Shown: positions 1 to 12,719, counted from the first letter of the stretch. The stretch: DNA of 64,000 nucleotides from Pycnopodia helianthoides (GCA_032158295.1 CM063244.1:22570815-22634814); one strand, 5' to 3'. Program-made: numbers and translations. The notes: generated by a model from the sequence alone, not told the origin.

Positions 1-3000
1 TATCTTTTTAAAATTCCGTCTGGTAAAAAAAAACGTTCTTGTGTGGGAAAATGTCTCCAAAACACATGTTATTTCGATTTGCGGAATATTTAAACACGTG
101 ACCATCTAGGACGAACACATTTTGGACAAACAAATTTTCATTGAAAAGATGAGGACTGGATTGAAAAAAAAGCAACCATGCATCGTACCTTAAACAACAT
201 TAAGTCATTTTTTCTTGTAAATGCCCGTCCTTTCTATAGTTATGATATTTAAGGAGTATACCTTACCCACATCCTGCACACATTTTAAGTTTCCGGAAAA
301 TTTGTCCCATTACGTCGTTTTAAGGATTAACATTCTTATTTTATAATTAACGAAAGTCATTAAATTGGAATTAATTAAATTGGCTACTATTGACAAACAA
401 AACATTAAGAAATCCTCATTAACAAATGAGTGAAAAATTTATATAATTACATTTTTGAACGTTTCGCAAGTCGGGCCTGGAATTACACGGAAGCCGCAGA
501 CTTCATGCTCTTGGCCACGGTGCCCCTTTAACAAATTATCATAGAGTTTAAAAGATTTCCCAGTGAAAGTGCCCTTTGAAAAATGGCTCCAGGGTCAAAA
601 TTGACCCAGTTTATAGGGGGCCTAGAACAGAAATGACCCCAAATCCCTATTTTTTAAAACCAGTTTCTGGGTCAATATGTAATGGGTCAGGCCGCCTGCG
701 ACCCCGTTTTCAAAATAATATACTCTCACAGAGTAAAATACATCGTTAGACCATGGTTAGACAGTCCAATGCACTCGAACATTTTTGTTCTGCGTTTTTT
801 ACTTTGGTGTGAAAAGAAAAGGCCAACAGTCATTTGAAATTATACGATATGTATGCAATAATCATTAGTTCTCGTTCCTTGTCATTTGGTTACGAGTTCT
901 CGAAAGGTGTGCAGAATGGCAGTAGGCCATATGCATTTTTTTTTTAACACAAGGTACAACAAGCAATAAAAGTCACCAACTGAGCCTGCCAGTTTGAGTC
1001 GGGGGTCAAGCTAGAATTTTGAACTAGGGTGTGCAAATTTTCATGTAAAACAAAAAATGCAAGTAATACAATTGCTCATTTACAATGTTTCTTATTAATA
1101 TACATTATGATTAAGTAGCTCGTCCAAATTCGAAACAAGGTCTTAAAGACAGCCTGGTTCTTTTGGGGCCCTGTCTTACACATTGAGTTGAATCTGTCCG
1201 ACAAAGTAATAACACATCAACATGAACTTTAATCTTTAAGTTGTCCAGAATTTATCGAGAAGGCCTTCACAGCAAATCAGAGATAATCGTTTAAAAGTTA
1301 CCCATCGCAAGCGTTACAAGCTTCATTTAAAATATATTTGTATATACTTCGGGTTATTGATTATAAAAATTGAATTACAAGTAAAAGCCTTACAGTCAAT
1401 TTCTTTTAAAAAGACAATAAATGTATAATGAACTTAAAATTAATCAACATGCAATGATGCCTGATTAACAAAAAGTGACGGTCTGTTGTTCTTTGTTTTT
1501 CGATGCCCCGAGTGGAAGTTTTTTTTATTTGGTGTTCGTGCAATATGTGCACTACCACCTCTTGTTTTTGTTCTGTTTTAAATGTTTGTTTTTTGTATTT
1601 TTGTTTCTCTCTCTTTGTATGAACAAATGTTCCCCAACTCGTAGGTTACCTTGTCAGAACATTGAGCACTTACTTAGTACTAATTTCCAACATGTACACA
1701 AAAAATATCTGGTGGTTTTGTTTCCAGATGCCGAAAATAAATGCCATTCACACCATGCGTGTGATGGGTGATAAATGCAAAGTTTTTTGGGAAAAAAAAT
1801 TGTCACACAATTGTTATAACACGATCCTTCCCTTCTGGGCACGTGTTGAGCAGAGACGATTTGAATCGTCCATACTCAATGGGAAAAACACACGACTCAA
1901 AAAACCACTGAAACAAAACGAAAATACAAAATGGGGGACTCTTTATCCACATGAAGCAATCATTGGATCATCCAAAACATAGCCCAGGTTTGGTAAATAT
2001 TTATCCAAACATGAACAAGTTTCAAACTGAAAGTTCACCGATTTGTAAAGTTCGCAAACTTGGCATTTCATACAGAAGTATTTCCCTCTTAAAAACTAGT
2101 ACAAAGTTGAAGAAATGGCATTTGGGGATACCACAAATCACTGTTGCTTATTTCGCTTATCGCAATTAAAATGAGCCCGATATGAACGTGTAGAAAATCC
2201 CCGACCACAAAAGTGGTGGGAAATTCCATTAAATGGCCACTTCATTTGATTAAGTTGGGCACAAACAGTTTTTTTCTAATTTACTCTTCATAAAAATGTA
2301 CTTTCCCTTTGAGAATTGGGGCAAAAGAAAAACCGTCAACTACTGGTTAAGACATTATGTAAAATATGTATGGCTCAAACCACGGGTGCTACTATTGTCG
2401 TAAACAAAAGAATGTAGAAGGATGGTGTATTTGACAAACTGGAGCTTGCAGTATCCATTGTTGACAAGGAGCTATGTAATTGATTTACAAAGTTGAATTT
2501 GACTGAATTTCAAATAGTGTCCATGAAAGAGCACCATCGAAACGATGTACAATTGGTTGGAGCCGTACACTTTACACAAACACCACTGCTGCAAAGAATT
2601 TGTTTGACCCAGATATTCAATCTGCTAAAAACGTGGGAATGGAAGTTTGAACATAAGATAAATGTATAGACTGACTAGTGGGTAAATAATTCCCCTTTTC
2701 CCCCTAGCATGACAAAGGTTACTTTTGTTCATGTAAATATTAAAAAGAAATACCACGTATACATGACAATGTTCGCAAGATAAAGTGGTAAAAAATGTAA
2801 TATCAATAGTTGTAATAAATGTGGGTATAGAGTTAATCTTTGGCCTTTGATCAATTTCTGCATTGAACGATATTGTTTACTATTATAGTCTGTTGTTGCT
2901 CTGTAATTTAACCAATTCGACGTTCAGTACGTATTTCGTGTGTATTTGAGCCGGTTTGAATGCTAATGTACCCAAGGCACGATGCAAACAAAGGCATTCT

Positions 3001-3449
3001 AGCATCGTTGATTCAGAGCCAATTAAAAAGTTCCTGCTTTGGTGACATTACCTGGTTCCAAATGGATTTAAAATAATAATTTACGACGACGATAGCTCTA
3101 AAGGCCGAGTCGAATGGAAGCTTTTGGTGCGAGTGTTTTTATTGAATATTTTAAGCCGAAGATAAAAAATAATTCGGAAGTGGATTATTTTGTTTAGCTT
3201 TACCCAGTTGTCCTTATAAACAATCCTGATTGCATTTTCTGCAACTGTTTGTTGGGAAGATAAATTTGAGTGATGTATCTAAGTTTCATTATTGTCATAT
3301 TCGTAATCTCAAATAATTACATGTATTCAAATATTCAAAATGATAATCCGAGCATATGTAAAATTGAAGCCATACATACAAAATTCATACTCGCATTTCC
3401 AAAACATAAAATGTCAGTTAAAAAGAAAAAGAGAAAAAAAAGAGAGGAC
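1..3449. other. AT-rich stretch without a recognised gene
   Basis: I see no convincing exon here. Open frames are short, rich in Phe/Lys/Asn from AT-rich DNA, and match no family I know. The only local structure I noticed is a small cluster of GGGTCA/TGACCC half-sites at 592-689, listed separately. The sequence could hold distal 3' sequence of the minus-strand FBXL14 gene or plain intergenic DNA. Confidence 0.5.
592..689. repeat. Cluster of GGGTCA/TGACCC half-sites
   Basis: Five copies of GGGTCA or its complement lie at 592-597, 602-607, 634-639, 669-674 and 684-689. The first two face each other with a 4-base spacer, making a near-palindrome. The motif equals a nuclear-receptor half-site, but the repetition and a similar cluster at 55891-56034 make a decayed repeat family the simpler explanation. 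Confidence 0.4.
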
Positions 3450-4990
3450 TAAAATAACCGTGCGTGAGACCTCGGGGAAACGGGCTCTACGCGTCAGTAT
3501 TCACACCATGCTCGGTCACTTTCCCAGTCCGCTGGGCCTAGCAGATGGACTTCAAAGGCAGGATCCAGTGGGCCTGAATTACACGTTACACGGCTGAGGC
3601 TCTGCGGTGCACCCTGGGGGCCTGTTTTCCCACCGTGGTTTCAGGAGTCGAGATGGATAGAGAGGACGGTAGGGTCGAGGCAGCAACGGGATGTCTTCAA
3701 AGCAGCGTGACTTCGAAGCTGCAGGGCTCTCTCTCCATCAGAGCTAGCACGTTGGTTCTCTCTCTCTCTTTCCCCCTTCTCCACCCGGGGCATGCTGCGG
3801 GGGTGGGGGGGGGCGCGCTAGCGTTCCTGAGACTGATGGGCAACCATGCAGGCGTTAATAACGCCACCTCCACACGCACACGGTATCTGATTCTTATCAC
3901 CGTATGCAGACCCAGTAGCCTGCATCTTTCTTGCCGGTTCAAAAGCTTCGTTGTCAGTCAATCATTATTGCTTTCACTTTTCTGAATATAACTGTAATAC
4001 TGTCTTATTTCTATTACAAATCCGTGGGTAATGTTCATTATTACATGTATGTAATTCCTCGATATCGCATGGTATTCAACTCGATTGGAAGAAATATCCA
4101 GTGTTTAACAACATTGCTACAACAGAAGTGCAGCTCGAGAAGCCAAAACAATGTCACTGTGTCTTTTGAAGAGCAGTTGTTCTTTTTTTGGACTGGAGTA
4201 ATGCACATAACATGTACAAAACAGAAGACATGGTGTGCTTCTTTCATCATAGTAAATTACCTGTTTATAACGTAACCATTTAATGTTTTTCGTATTAGTA
4301 CATGATCAGAAGGAAGCAATGTGTCAAGCTTTGGTAAGTGACGTTTAAAATTCAACTCACGAGAGTACATTTTGCCCCGATTGTTTTACGTGTGGAAACT
4401 TATAATTGGGTTGCACAATGTTGTTCAGTCCTTTCGAAATGCTCACCGATTTAAAACGGGTATAATTTTGGAAGCAGTGTGAGGGGGCCTCGTTGTTGAT
4501 CGAGTTTTTAATGTGTACACACTGTGAGCAGCCTTGGCGGCATGCATAGCGGAATGTACACCCAGACACAACTGCTTTAATGTCCCATTGTAACGGCAGG
4601 AAATGAATGGTAGTCAATTGTCAAAAGGGCCGATAATCCCACTATCCCATGTTAGATTCTGAAGGGGAAACTGCTCCATATTTCCAGGCAGCGCCAAGCT
4701 TCCGAATGCATGGCCGCGAGGGATTTTTTAGTTTTTTTCTCTCCCTCTCTATTTTTTTCCCTTCAACCCAGTGACAATACGCAGACGGCGTAACCGGCGC
4801 TTGCCATGGCATGGCATGACCTGCATCGGGGATTGCTGTGACCGCAAGCCCTTGCACATGTAGCTGCACACGCTCTCTATTCAAATTCACACAGGCGGCC
4901 CCTGAAAGCATCTTACGTTTGGATCACAATACTAGACCTCGGCTTGTACAGCAGAAATATCTGAATACAATATTGAATATGGGTACTTGT
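3450..4990. other. GC-richer non-coding block downstream of FBXL14
   Basis: This stretch is more GC-rich than its surroundings, mainly at 3460-3920 and 4640-4910, with short CT runs. Open frames exist on both strands but none shows a conserved domain. It follows the FBXL14 stop codon on the minus strand, so part may be its 3' UTR or an alternative terminal exon. I could not identify a poly(A) signal with confidence. Confidence 0.3.
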
Positions 4991-5019
4991 GTATAAGGCT
5001 TACGAGTCCCAACAGTCGG

Positions 5020-6210
5020 CTACCTTTTATGCCACAGGCCCAAGTTGAGCACCGACAAGCAGGGTAACTGCATAATTCTCTCCAGTCCCACAGTGGTTAT
5101 CTTAGTACACCCATACAGGTCGATGCATTTGAGTTTGTGCAAGTGATCGCCGATTAATTTGAGTCCCCTGTCCGTGACTTTCACACACTGGCCAATGTTG
5201 AGCGTGGTCAGCCCGTGGAGATTCCTCACCAGCCGGTCCAGACCATCGTCGGTCACATGGCAAGAGCTGAGGCTCACGTTGGTCAAGTTGTACATTCCCT
5301 GAGATATGTGTGTCAGCGCGGCATCGCCTATCTTGTCGCAGAAGCTCACGTCCAGCGTGGTGAAGTGACCGCCACATTCGGCCAGGTGGGCAATCCCGAT
5401 GTCGCTAATGTTGTCGCAACTCCGTAGGTTTAACTCCCGCAGGCTCGGCATGCGGGACAGGTTGACCATGCCCGAATCCGTCACCCCGCAGCAGAAGCTC
5501 AAATTCAAACTCCTCAGTCGGAGGAGGCCTTGGGCAACATTACTCAAGGCACTGTCCGTGATCTTCTGACAATCCTGTAGCACCAAATCTTCGAGGTTAC
5601 AAACCCCTTTAACCGGCTCGTCACTCATGCCGGCTAGGTAACCAATCCCCGCGTCCGACACATGCCGGCAACTCCTCAGATTCAAACTCTTGAGTTTCGG
5701 CAAGCCCCTCGCAATCACAAGCAAGCCCGGGTTATTGATGTTACAACAACCGGCCAGATCTAGGGCTTCCAGGTTTTTCAGGTACTGCGCAATTCTACAT
5801 AGACCCGTATCCGTTATCTGCTTGCAAAGGCTAAGGTTGAGTACTGTCAATGTGGGTATTTCATGTACGAACGCATTCGACAGGCCAAAGTCGGTGAGAT
5901 TGTAACAACCACTGAGATTTAAGCTCTGTATGTTCGGCATACCTTGTAAGACATGACTGAGGCTCCTTCGAAGGCTGAGAATTTGAACTCGTCGGATTCC
6001 CCTGGTCACGAGACTAGGGAACAAAGACGGATTGGTACGGCGGATATGTAGTTTGGCCTCCACTCCCCGCCACACTGACCGGTCATACGAAGCGTCCCTC
6101 CATGCCCGACACACTTTGGCTGCACGGCCCTTGTCTTTCACGTCTAGATAGCTAAAAATCAGCGCCAGAATTTCGGGAAAGAGGCAAGAAATGTGTGCCT
6201 CGCCTGACAT
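5020..6210 (-). CDS. FBXL14: F-box and leucine-rich repeat protein 14 (Partner of paired type)
   Basis: This protein is the substrate-recognition subunit of an SCF (Skp1-Cul1-F-box) E3 ubiquitin ligase. Vertebrate Fbxl14 and Drosophila Ppa promote degradation of Snail-family proteins and other developmental regulators. The 396-residue product compares with about 400 in the family. An F-box lies at residues 5-50 (HISCLFPEILALIF, then the YLDVKDKGRAA region and VCRAWRDA), followed by about eleven Cys-containing leucine-rich repeats of the LNLSGCYNLTD or LNLRSCDNISD type up to the C-terminus LNLGLW. The open frame runs on upstream to 6381, but I chose the ATG at 6210-6208. The family begins with a short M-x-HISCLFPE sequence, that ATG has a purine at -3, and the 57 upstream residues are Cys-rich and unlike any family member. 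The body is one exon. The reading ends LWHKR-stop, and an AAAAG/GTAGCC donor-like site at the end leaves room for a spliced tail such as vertebrates have. Identity is secure; the exact termini are less so. Confidence 0.93.
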   Translation of the reverse strand: MSGEAHISCLFPEILALIFSYLDVKDKGRAAKVCRAWRDASYDRSVWRGVEAKLHIRRTNPSLFPSLVTRGIRRVQILSLRRSLSHVLQGMPNIQSLNLSGCYNLTDFGLSNAFVHEIPTLTVLNLSLCKQITDTGLCRIAQYLKNLEALDLAGCCNINNPGLLVIARGLPKLKSLNLRSCRHVSDAGIGYLAGMSDEPVKGVCNLEDLVLQDCQKITDSALSNVAQGLLRLRSLNLSFCCGVTDSGMVNLSRMPSLRELNLRSCDNISDIGIAHLAECGGHFTTLDVSFCDKIGDAALTHISQGMYNLTNVSLSSCHVTDDGLDRLVRNLHGLTTLNIGQCVKVTDRGLKLIGDHLHKLKCIDLYGCTKITTVGLERIMQLPCLSVLNLGLWHKR

Positions 6211-6640
6211 GTCGTCCTGCTGTCCTTTAGGGGTGATACATCGTCGTTTTCTCGCCTTACTCTGATGAGAACACCAGTCTTTTCTCGGCTGCTGAAAGCA
6301 TGTACATGTATACAACGTGTACATGCACCATGGAGTACAGCAACAGTCCATATACGCTGGTGCAACGCATGGCCACTGCATTGACTAAACCACACTACGG
6401 TCAGACTCGCAGCACACCGTCGTCGTACACACACACACACAGGCTGTATAGAGAGCCAAGCTAGCTAGCCGCGTTACGTTCGTTCAGCTGTATAAGTTCA
6501 ATGATGCATGATATGTCACGTGATTGACATCTGCGGTTTGCCCACGTGATTGTGTTTGACGTGGTTGATTGGCCAAGCGCCCGAGTGTCTCTTGTCTAGC
6601 TGGGCTGCCACTGTGAATGGAATGCGACCCGTGAGTCAAC
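6211..6640 (-). promoter_or_regulatory. 5' UTR and probable promoter of FBXL14
   Basis: Directly upstream of FBXL14 on the minus strand this stretch holds two CACGTG E-boxes at 6517-6522 and 6543-6548, both followed by ATTG (shared core CACGTGATTG, 26 bp apart). A CCAAT box, read as ATTGG on the plus strand, lies at 6568-6572. A short AC repeat lies at 6427-6441. Paired E-boxes next to CCAAT are typical of bHLH-zip (USF/MITF/TFEB class) and NF-Y controlled promoters. The transcription start itself was not located. Confidence 0.5.
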
Positions 6641-6870
6641 AACATAAACATGATAAAGGCAGCAATGTTTAGAGCGGGTAAACTGACTCGGAGACTGTTT
6701 TACTCAGGAATTATTGCGTTAGTGGTGGGCGGAGGGGGTAGGAGAGGGGAGGGCTTGGAAAAAACATCTCAAAAAACAATCTCTTGTTGTACATACAGCA
6801 GAAGAGAAAAACATGAATGCCTGAAAAATAAAATATAGGACGTAAAATTTCCACAATGATGTGAACATGT

Positions 6871-7255
6871 TTAAAGACACTGAACACTATTTGGTAATTG
6901 TCAATACTCAAAGACCAGTCTTCTCACTTGGTGTATCTCAACATATGGATAAAATAACAAACCTGTGAAAACTTGAGCTCAATTGGTCGTCGAAGTTGCG
7001 AGATAACTATGAAAGAAAAAACACCCTTGTCACACGAAGTTGTGTGCTTTCAGATGGTTGATTTCGAGACCTCAAAATCTAACTCTGAGGTCTCGAATTC
7101 AAAATTACTTCTTTCTCGAAAACTATGTCACTTCAGAGGGAGCCGTTTCTCACAATGTTTTATACTGTCAACGTCTCCCCATTACTCGTTACCAAGTAAG
7201 GTTTTATTGCTAATAATTATGTGGAGTAATTACCAATAGTGTCCGCTGCCTTTAA
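6871..7255. mobile_element. Fold-back MITE, TTAAAGGCA-type ends
   Basis: The left end (TTAAAGACACTGAACACTAT) and the complement of the right end (TTAAAGGCAGCGGACACTAT) match as terminal inverted repeats, with TTAA at both borders (6871-6874 and 7252-7255). Inside, a second inverted pair reads GAGACCTCAAAATCT...TCTGAGGTCTCGA. No coding capacity is seen. Related copies lie at 12358-12719, 17636-17975, 20150-20539 and 58552-58918. TTAA borders would fit a piggyBac-mobilised non-autonomous family, which is inference. Confidence 0.75.
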
Positions 7256-7396
7256 GAAGAGACTTAACATTGATTCGTACTCAAAAGCATGTTTCTATGT
7301 ATGTTTCCTGAGTCGAGGCGACTTTGATTGAACATAAATTTATGAATAATACCTGCGCTATATAAATGTTGTTTTGATTGGTTGGTGGATCGGTTG
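7256..7396. repeat. Possible retroposon 3' tail
   Basis: The piece ends in CTGCGCTATATAAATGTTG followed by a TTGATTGG-like tail. Tails of the type GCGCTATAAA plus short T-rich repeats terminate many invertebrate LINEs and SINEs, and a comparable tail ends the LINE fragment near 38397. The left boundary is unclear. Confidence 0.3.
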
Positions 7397-7496
7397 AAAG
7401 AGTTGGACACTTTTACATTATCTGGGTTATAAAATAGAGAGAAAACAGTTACGCAATCAAAATGGAACTGTTCAGTTTTTAAAGTTTTTTTTATGA

Positions 7497-7812
7497 GATA
7501 TCGCCTAACTCACAAGGCCGAATGGCCACTCATCAAGGTGAGGGCTACACCAGAGGCACGTTGCCACCTACTCCTGGGGCTAAAACAGGGTTACCTGCCT
7601 TCACAGTCCGTAAGGATGTAGGCATGGGTATCATCCACTAGGAGCCTGGCTGGTAGAGCAGAATGCACTACCTTCCCATTTTTTTACGAAGCAATTATGG
7701 TTAATCGCTTGCTCAAGGGCACAAGTGTCATGACCGGGATTCGAACCCACACTGTGCTGCTGACAACACCAGACCTTGGGTCCGGTGAACTAGACCACTC
7801 GGCCACGACACG
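7497..7812 (-). mobile_element. tRNA-derived SINE, copy 1
   Basis: Read on the minus strand, the element starts near 7812 with a tRNA-like head. An A box (TGGCCGAGTGG, about 7794-7804) and a B box (GGTTCGAATCCC, 7737-7748) form an internal RNA polymerase III promoter of the Ser/Leu tRNA type. They are separated by a long arm with an ACCGGACCC/GGTCTGGTG stem. A non-tRNA body follows down to about 7497. The A-to-B distance and the long body exclude a functional tRNA gene. Boundaries are approximate. Confidence 0.7.
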
Positions 7813-10800
7813 CCACGAAAGTGGTACTTTTAAAAAGAGAAGTTCCCAAAATATAAAATTTCAACCCTTCTTTTCCCAATGTAGAGCTCTGAGCAACTCC
7901 CGGCCCGGCTCGTTTAAAAGGTTACAAATTAAGGGAACCATTTATATGGTGGCTTTTGCTTCGGACAACAATCTTGATTTTTTTTTTTGGGGGGGGGGTG
8001 CGAAAATAGATTTCAGTCATTTGCTAAAAGACCTCCGTTTGTTTCAAGAAGACAAACATTATATGACCAGTTCATCAATTTAAAACAGAATATTACAAGG
8101 CTTTAGCTGTCAGTTGAAACAAAAGACATCATTTCGAAAAGTACTTAAAAAAAAAAACACCGATGAAAAATATATAAATTAATAAATAAATAAATAACTA
8201 ATCTATATTTGTATAAACACCTTTAACAGCCATTCTACAACTAAAATAAATACATGGGCTAAATAATAGAATATTTAAAAAAATGTATGATTCTGAGAGC
8301 TGAATTGACCGTAAATATCCTTCATATTGAGACCCAGACTGTTCTACCTCCATGGTGAGACGGGGACAGGCCTATGGATGTACATGTACAAACGATACAT
8401 GTTCGTTGTGTACAAAATATATACACCAATTAAAAAGGAATCCTTTATGATTTGGGATGTTAATTCAGAAATTCCGGTTTTTCTTTGATCGTTATTATTT
8501 ATTACTCTCTTTTTGAAAACAAATTATGTGATGAGTGTTTTTGCCTTAACCATCCGTCTCCTTCAATTTGACGGACAATTTCTTGTTCTCTCGAGTATTT
8601 TGAATCTACTATCAGACGACACAAAACAAGCTGAAAAATTACATGATGGAACAAACACTCATGAAATGCTGTCAACATGGATGAAGTCATTTTTCGACAT
8701 GGATTTATTTATTTGAACTGGTATGGCATTATGAATTACCATTCTCACATTAAAAAAGAGAGGGAAATTTGTTGACAAAATCGTTACAATTATGCTGTTT
8801 AAACCAATGGTGCGGGGCTGGGGATCCGAACACCCCCCCTCCCCTCAGTGCTTGCCGAATTTGTTGTTATAAAGTTATATGATATAACCGGAAGGGAAAC
8901 TGCTCATTGTTTGATGCATTGTGGGATGTTAACATACCCCCAAACCCGCTGTTTTCTTTGTAAGTGTTTAAGTTGACACGTAACCTACCCCTCCCTGACC
9001 ATTTTGGCCCTGTCAAACGACCCCTTCATACTAGCACCCCTTAGTTTACTTTCCATTGTATACCTGTAACATTTCCAAATCTTGAAAGTTTCTCTTTTTC
9101 ACTCAATCATTTCAGTGATTTACTTTTTCAACATAGCGTTTTTACGTAGGCAAGTTCTGGTGCAGCTTTTTCTTTACATTGTTATGATTTTTCTTTGACT
9201 TTGTGGAAAACATATACCATTCAGTTTTACTCGCAAAATAAACCTCTTTGGGGGAAAACAAAATTTCCGTTCGATATTTTTTTGTGTGTGTGTGTGAAAC
9301 TTAACATTTCAATCTCAGATTTTCACACAATTTTTTAGTTGCTGTATTAGCTATGTCTCAAAACAAACAAAAGACAACGATGTCAGTTGTTTGCAGTTCT
9401 GCCAATATTATAGCCGATGTCATGACAACGTCTGGTGGTGTTCCCCGCCACAGTACGGGTCCAAACAAGTCGATGACTGTTCGGCTTCACAATTCTGTCC
9501 GCTCGATACCAAAATGAGAAATGTCTCATCTACAGTATTATTCACTTCCGTTCAATAACGAATTTAAAATAATAAAAAATGACCAAATATAGAGGAAACA
9601 AATTGATCGCGAAAAAAAGGTTGAAATTTAGGGGATTTGATGTCAAGTTTGTATGTCAAGTTTGTATTATTCTAACGTTTATTTTTGTCCGTCCTTTGTT
9701 GTTATTGTCATTACGTCACTTCCGTTGTTAGTATATTCTTCTTTGCTCCCAACCATGTACACGTGTTTTATGAAGAACAGGAAATATTGCACACTTAGAG
9801 GGAAGTGAAGTGTAATTACACAAATCCGGACTGCCTGTTATTGGAATGAAATCATCAATTATCAATGATCGATCAATCAATAAATGAATCTTCTGATCAG
9901 GATCGGTGTCATTTTCCATAAACACCCAAAATCAAAATGATGGTGTTTCGCTAAATTGGCGTGAGTGGTTGCTCACAGACCTTGATTCATAGAGGGTGAA
10001 AGCATACTCTTCGGGGCAATTTTACCATAAAAAAAACTATTGCTGTACCTTATCTTGATTCAAAGAGTACACGGTACCAGTCACAGCAGTTTTGCCAACA
10101 ATACCTTATCTTGATGAAATAGACTATAGAAGCAGTCTTGTCAGTACCGCTGCTTATCTACTGTAAGCTTACCACAGCAGTGCATTTTTGCCAGCATAGC
10201 TCCATTGAGTGAGCAGGGGTTCCTTTTTGTGCCAAAGTATTGCCATCATTGCGACAATGCTGCAGGCCTACCATGTTCATGTGTCCGAATCGGTTTGAAA
10301 ATTGGTTCCACGGCCGTTGCCCTATATATTCCTCCTCAAAACCAATTAAATGCTAAACGTTTCTGACCTACATATCAAAATGAACCAATTACAAGACAGC
10401 CACCAGTCGGGCAGGCGCGGCGTGGCTTAAGCCCGGATGCCTGGCGGGGTCAGCGCTCAATCCTCCCCATGAATGCCTTTATCGGGCATTGGGAGCTACA
10501 GAGGCAGGAGCGTGGTCATTCTTTCTGGAGGGGTTATAGGGGGCTTGTCGATAGAGGGAAGGATGGATAGGGGAGTCTCTTGGTCCAACTGTACAAGTTC
10601 CATTCAGTTTCTGCATGGATTTGACATCAATTACATGAATTAACCGGTTGAGGTCAAGCAAGGCCGAAGACCACATCGTGTCTTTTGATAATCAGTAATG
10701 AACATTTAGATCGTGGTTCAATCGTGTGTCAAACCTGCAGCAGATGTGCCGATAGTGCGTTAACTGGATTAAGAAAGATAGTGCTTGCTGATTTACAATG

Positions 10801-11627
10801 CAGGTTTATTTTTATAATTGCAAATTCACAGTTTTTGTTTACCATATTTGCAAATTCACGGTCTTTTCACCAAATCATGTATAGACTAGGCCTATAGCTT
10901 TGGGAGATGGAAAATACCTCCATTTACGTTTTCAAATGTACACATGTATATATTTTCCAAGATGAAAGAACTCAGACAATGGTTCCATAATGTGACACGC
11001 ACTGACATCTAATTTATTTCTCGATTACTGACTCTATGCCGAACTCTGTCCTGGTGAGGTTTCCCAAAGTATACAAGACAGAGAAAATTCAAACGAAAAT
11101 GGTTTCTTTAACATTGTCTGACCTAACTTGAGAAACGAAAGAGGTTTCGGTCAAACATTTGTGTTCGGGGTTTAACGACGAACTAGTATTGTTCAAGTCT
11201 TCCAAATTGATTTGTTTTGTGTATATAGGAGCAGTGTTTTATGGGAGTAAAGAAACAAATCTCTTGTCGAATTTCCAACGTACTCAGTCGAGTCAAGATG
11301 GCGAACACTAATCGGTTCTGGATTTTCTCGAGACATCATTTTGTTGTGTGGAACTTTAAAGTTGTTCATTTAGCCTCATTTTGCAGAAAATCCTGTGTTG
11401 GCTTCAAGCCTAGAGAGCTAACCTTGAGCTACTGCTCTTGCCGTGCGGTATAAAAATGAGAGGATACATCACTAGCGTCATACCAACACGTCTCGGAACA
11501 CTGACTAAGTATAAGTCATTATTACTTAACTTCGTCATACTTGGATGAAACAAGGACTCCAAAATTACTTTCGATTACTTCACAACGGTTTTTAAGAGCA
11601 CCACAAGCCGAGTATGTTTGTATCAGC
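7813..11627. other. Intergenic DNA between FBXL14 and Wnt5, left part
   Basis: AT-rich sequence with poly-T, poly-G (7989-7998) and TAAA runs (8178-8197) and no convincing exon. One GC-rich island lies at about 10400-10560, rich in CpG and GGCGGGG-type sequence, inside otherwise AT-rich DNA. It could be regulatory or an old repeat; I could not identify it. Confidence 0.4.
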
Positions 11628-12053
11628 TTGGTTTTATTTATTAGGTTACTGGAGTCTTATATAGCGTTCGTATATCTTCCAATAAGGTACTCAAGGCGCT
11701 GGAACAAAGAGAAACTTTTTTTTCAGACGGGTTTTTGAAGTTTGTGAATGATGGGACTGATTTACGTAGCATATGGGTTTGCAATGTGCTGCAGTGCATT
11801 TAGCCTGCAGCCACTGTCAGAAACACCATGGCAAACCCCCTTCTCTTAACTATACGTGAACTGTGTTCTTCTATACGTACATTACACAACACACGGGACC
11901 TACGGTTTTACGTCCCATCCGAAGGACGAAGCATTAATGGTAAAGTGTCTTGCTTAAGGATACAAGTGTCAAGACCAGGACTCGAAACCACACTCTGCTG
12001 ATCAGAAACATCAGAGCTAAAGTCCCGTGCGCTTGACCACTCGGCCACGACAC
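11628..12053 (-). mobile_element. tRNA-derived SINE, copy 2 (different body)
   Basis: On the minus strand the element begins at about 12053 with the same A box (TGGCCGAGTGG) as copy 1. A slightly decayed B box (GGTTTCGAGTCC) lies at 11978-11990. The body differs from copy 1: a segment reading CCTTCGGATGGGACG, then a tail with GCGCCTTGAGTACC and CTATATAAGACTCC, ending in TAAATAAAAC near 11632. About 425 bp in all, consistent with a full-length SINE whose 3' tail resembles a partner LINE. Confidence 0.7.
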
Positions 12054-12357
12054 ATCACGGGGTCTGTGACATCATTATGTTTTACAATAGAGCCAAAGTG
12101 CATGGACTTCCTGCAGGCACAATTAAACACATCTCAATCGAGGAAAACATAAAAACTTATATTTTATAGAAATTGCACCGTGCAATAATCTGTGTCAACT
12201 TTTGACATAAAAAGGGGTTATATTCATTGGATTAATGCTTTCTATAACGACAGAACAGAGGTTTGATTATTTCGCTTACGTTCGTCTGTAAAAGTAGGGT
12301 CATAGATTGTTTTTTGTCAACGTAATGCTTACGTAGCGGCAAAATTATCAAGAAAGG

Positions 12358-12719
12358 GTGAACATTTCAGTTGGATACAGTTTCTACTTGCTGAGAGAGC
12401 AAAAACCTGTCACGGTATTTTCACACGAACGTCAAATCCATCCACGATTTTGGCGAGGTGACAGCGGGTACCAGCCGCATCTCTGGCCGCAGCTTTCGCG
12501 AGTGGTCACCAACCCCCCGAAATCTGAGAAACGATTCATGCGAATCGCTTCTCAAATTCAAATGTTTTGGGGTGAACATTTATCCAAACCATATTTCTTC
12601 AATGGGAATCCTTTCTCGAAATAGTTTATACTATCAACAGCTGCAGCGCATCTCACCAAGTAAGTTTTTTGGGTCATTAATTTTTGAGTATTTAACCCCC
12701 CCCCCCCCCCCCCCCCCCC
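12358..12719. mobile_element. Degenerate TTAAAGG-type MITE interrupted by poly(C)
   Basis: The right half (about 12560-12690) aligns by eye with the interior of the 6871-7255 element: the TCTCGAAA, ACTATCAACAGCTG and CACCAAGTAAG segments occur in the same order. The expected right terminus is missing; a run of 24 C residues (12696-12719) occupies that place. The left boundary is uncertain. Confidence 0.45.
12696..12719. repeat. Homopolymer run of 24 C
   Basis: An uninterrupted C run follows TATTTAA. Such runs are hard to sequence, so its true length is doubtful. Confidence 0.9.

Noticed and set aside
6211..6381. In-frame N-terminal extension of FBXL14 by 57 residues
   Set aside because: Cys-rich, unlike any family member, and the ATG at 6210 matches the conserved start and has the better context.
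7737..7812. tRNA-Ser/Leu gene
   Set aside because: A and B boxes are present, but no complete cloverleaf ends can be drawn and the element continues as a SINE body.
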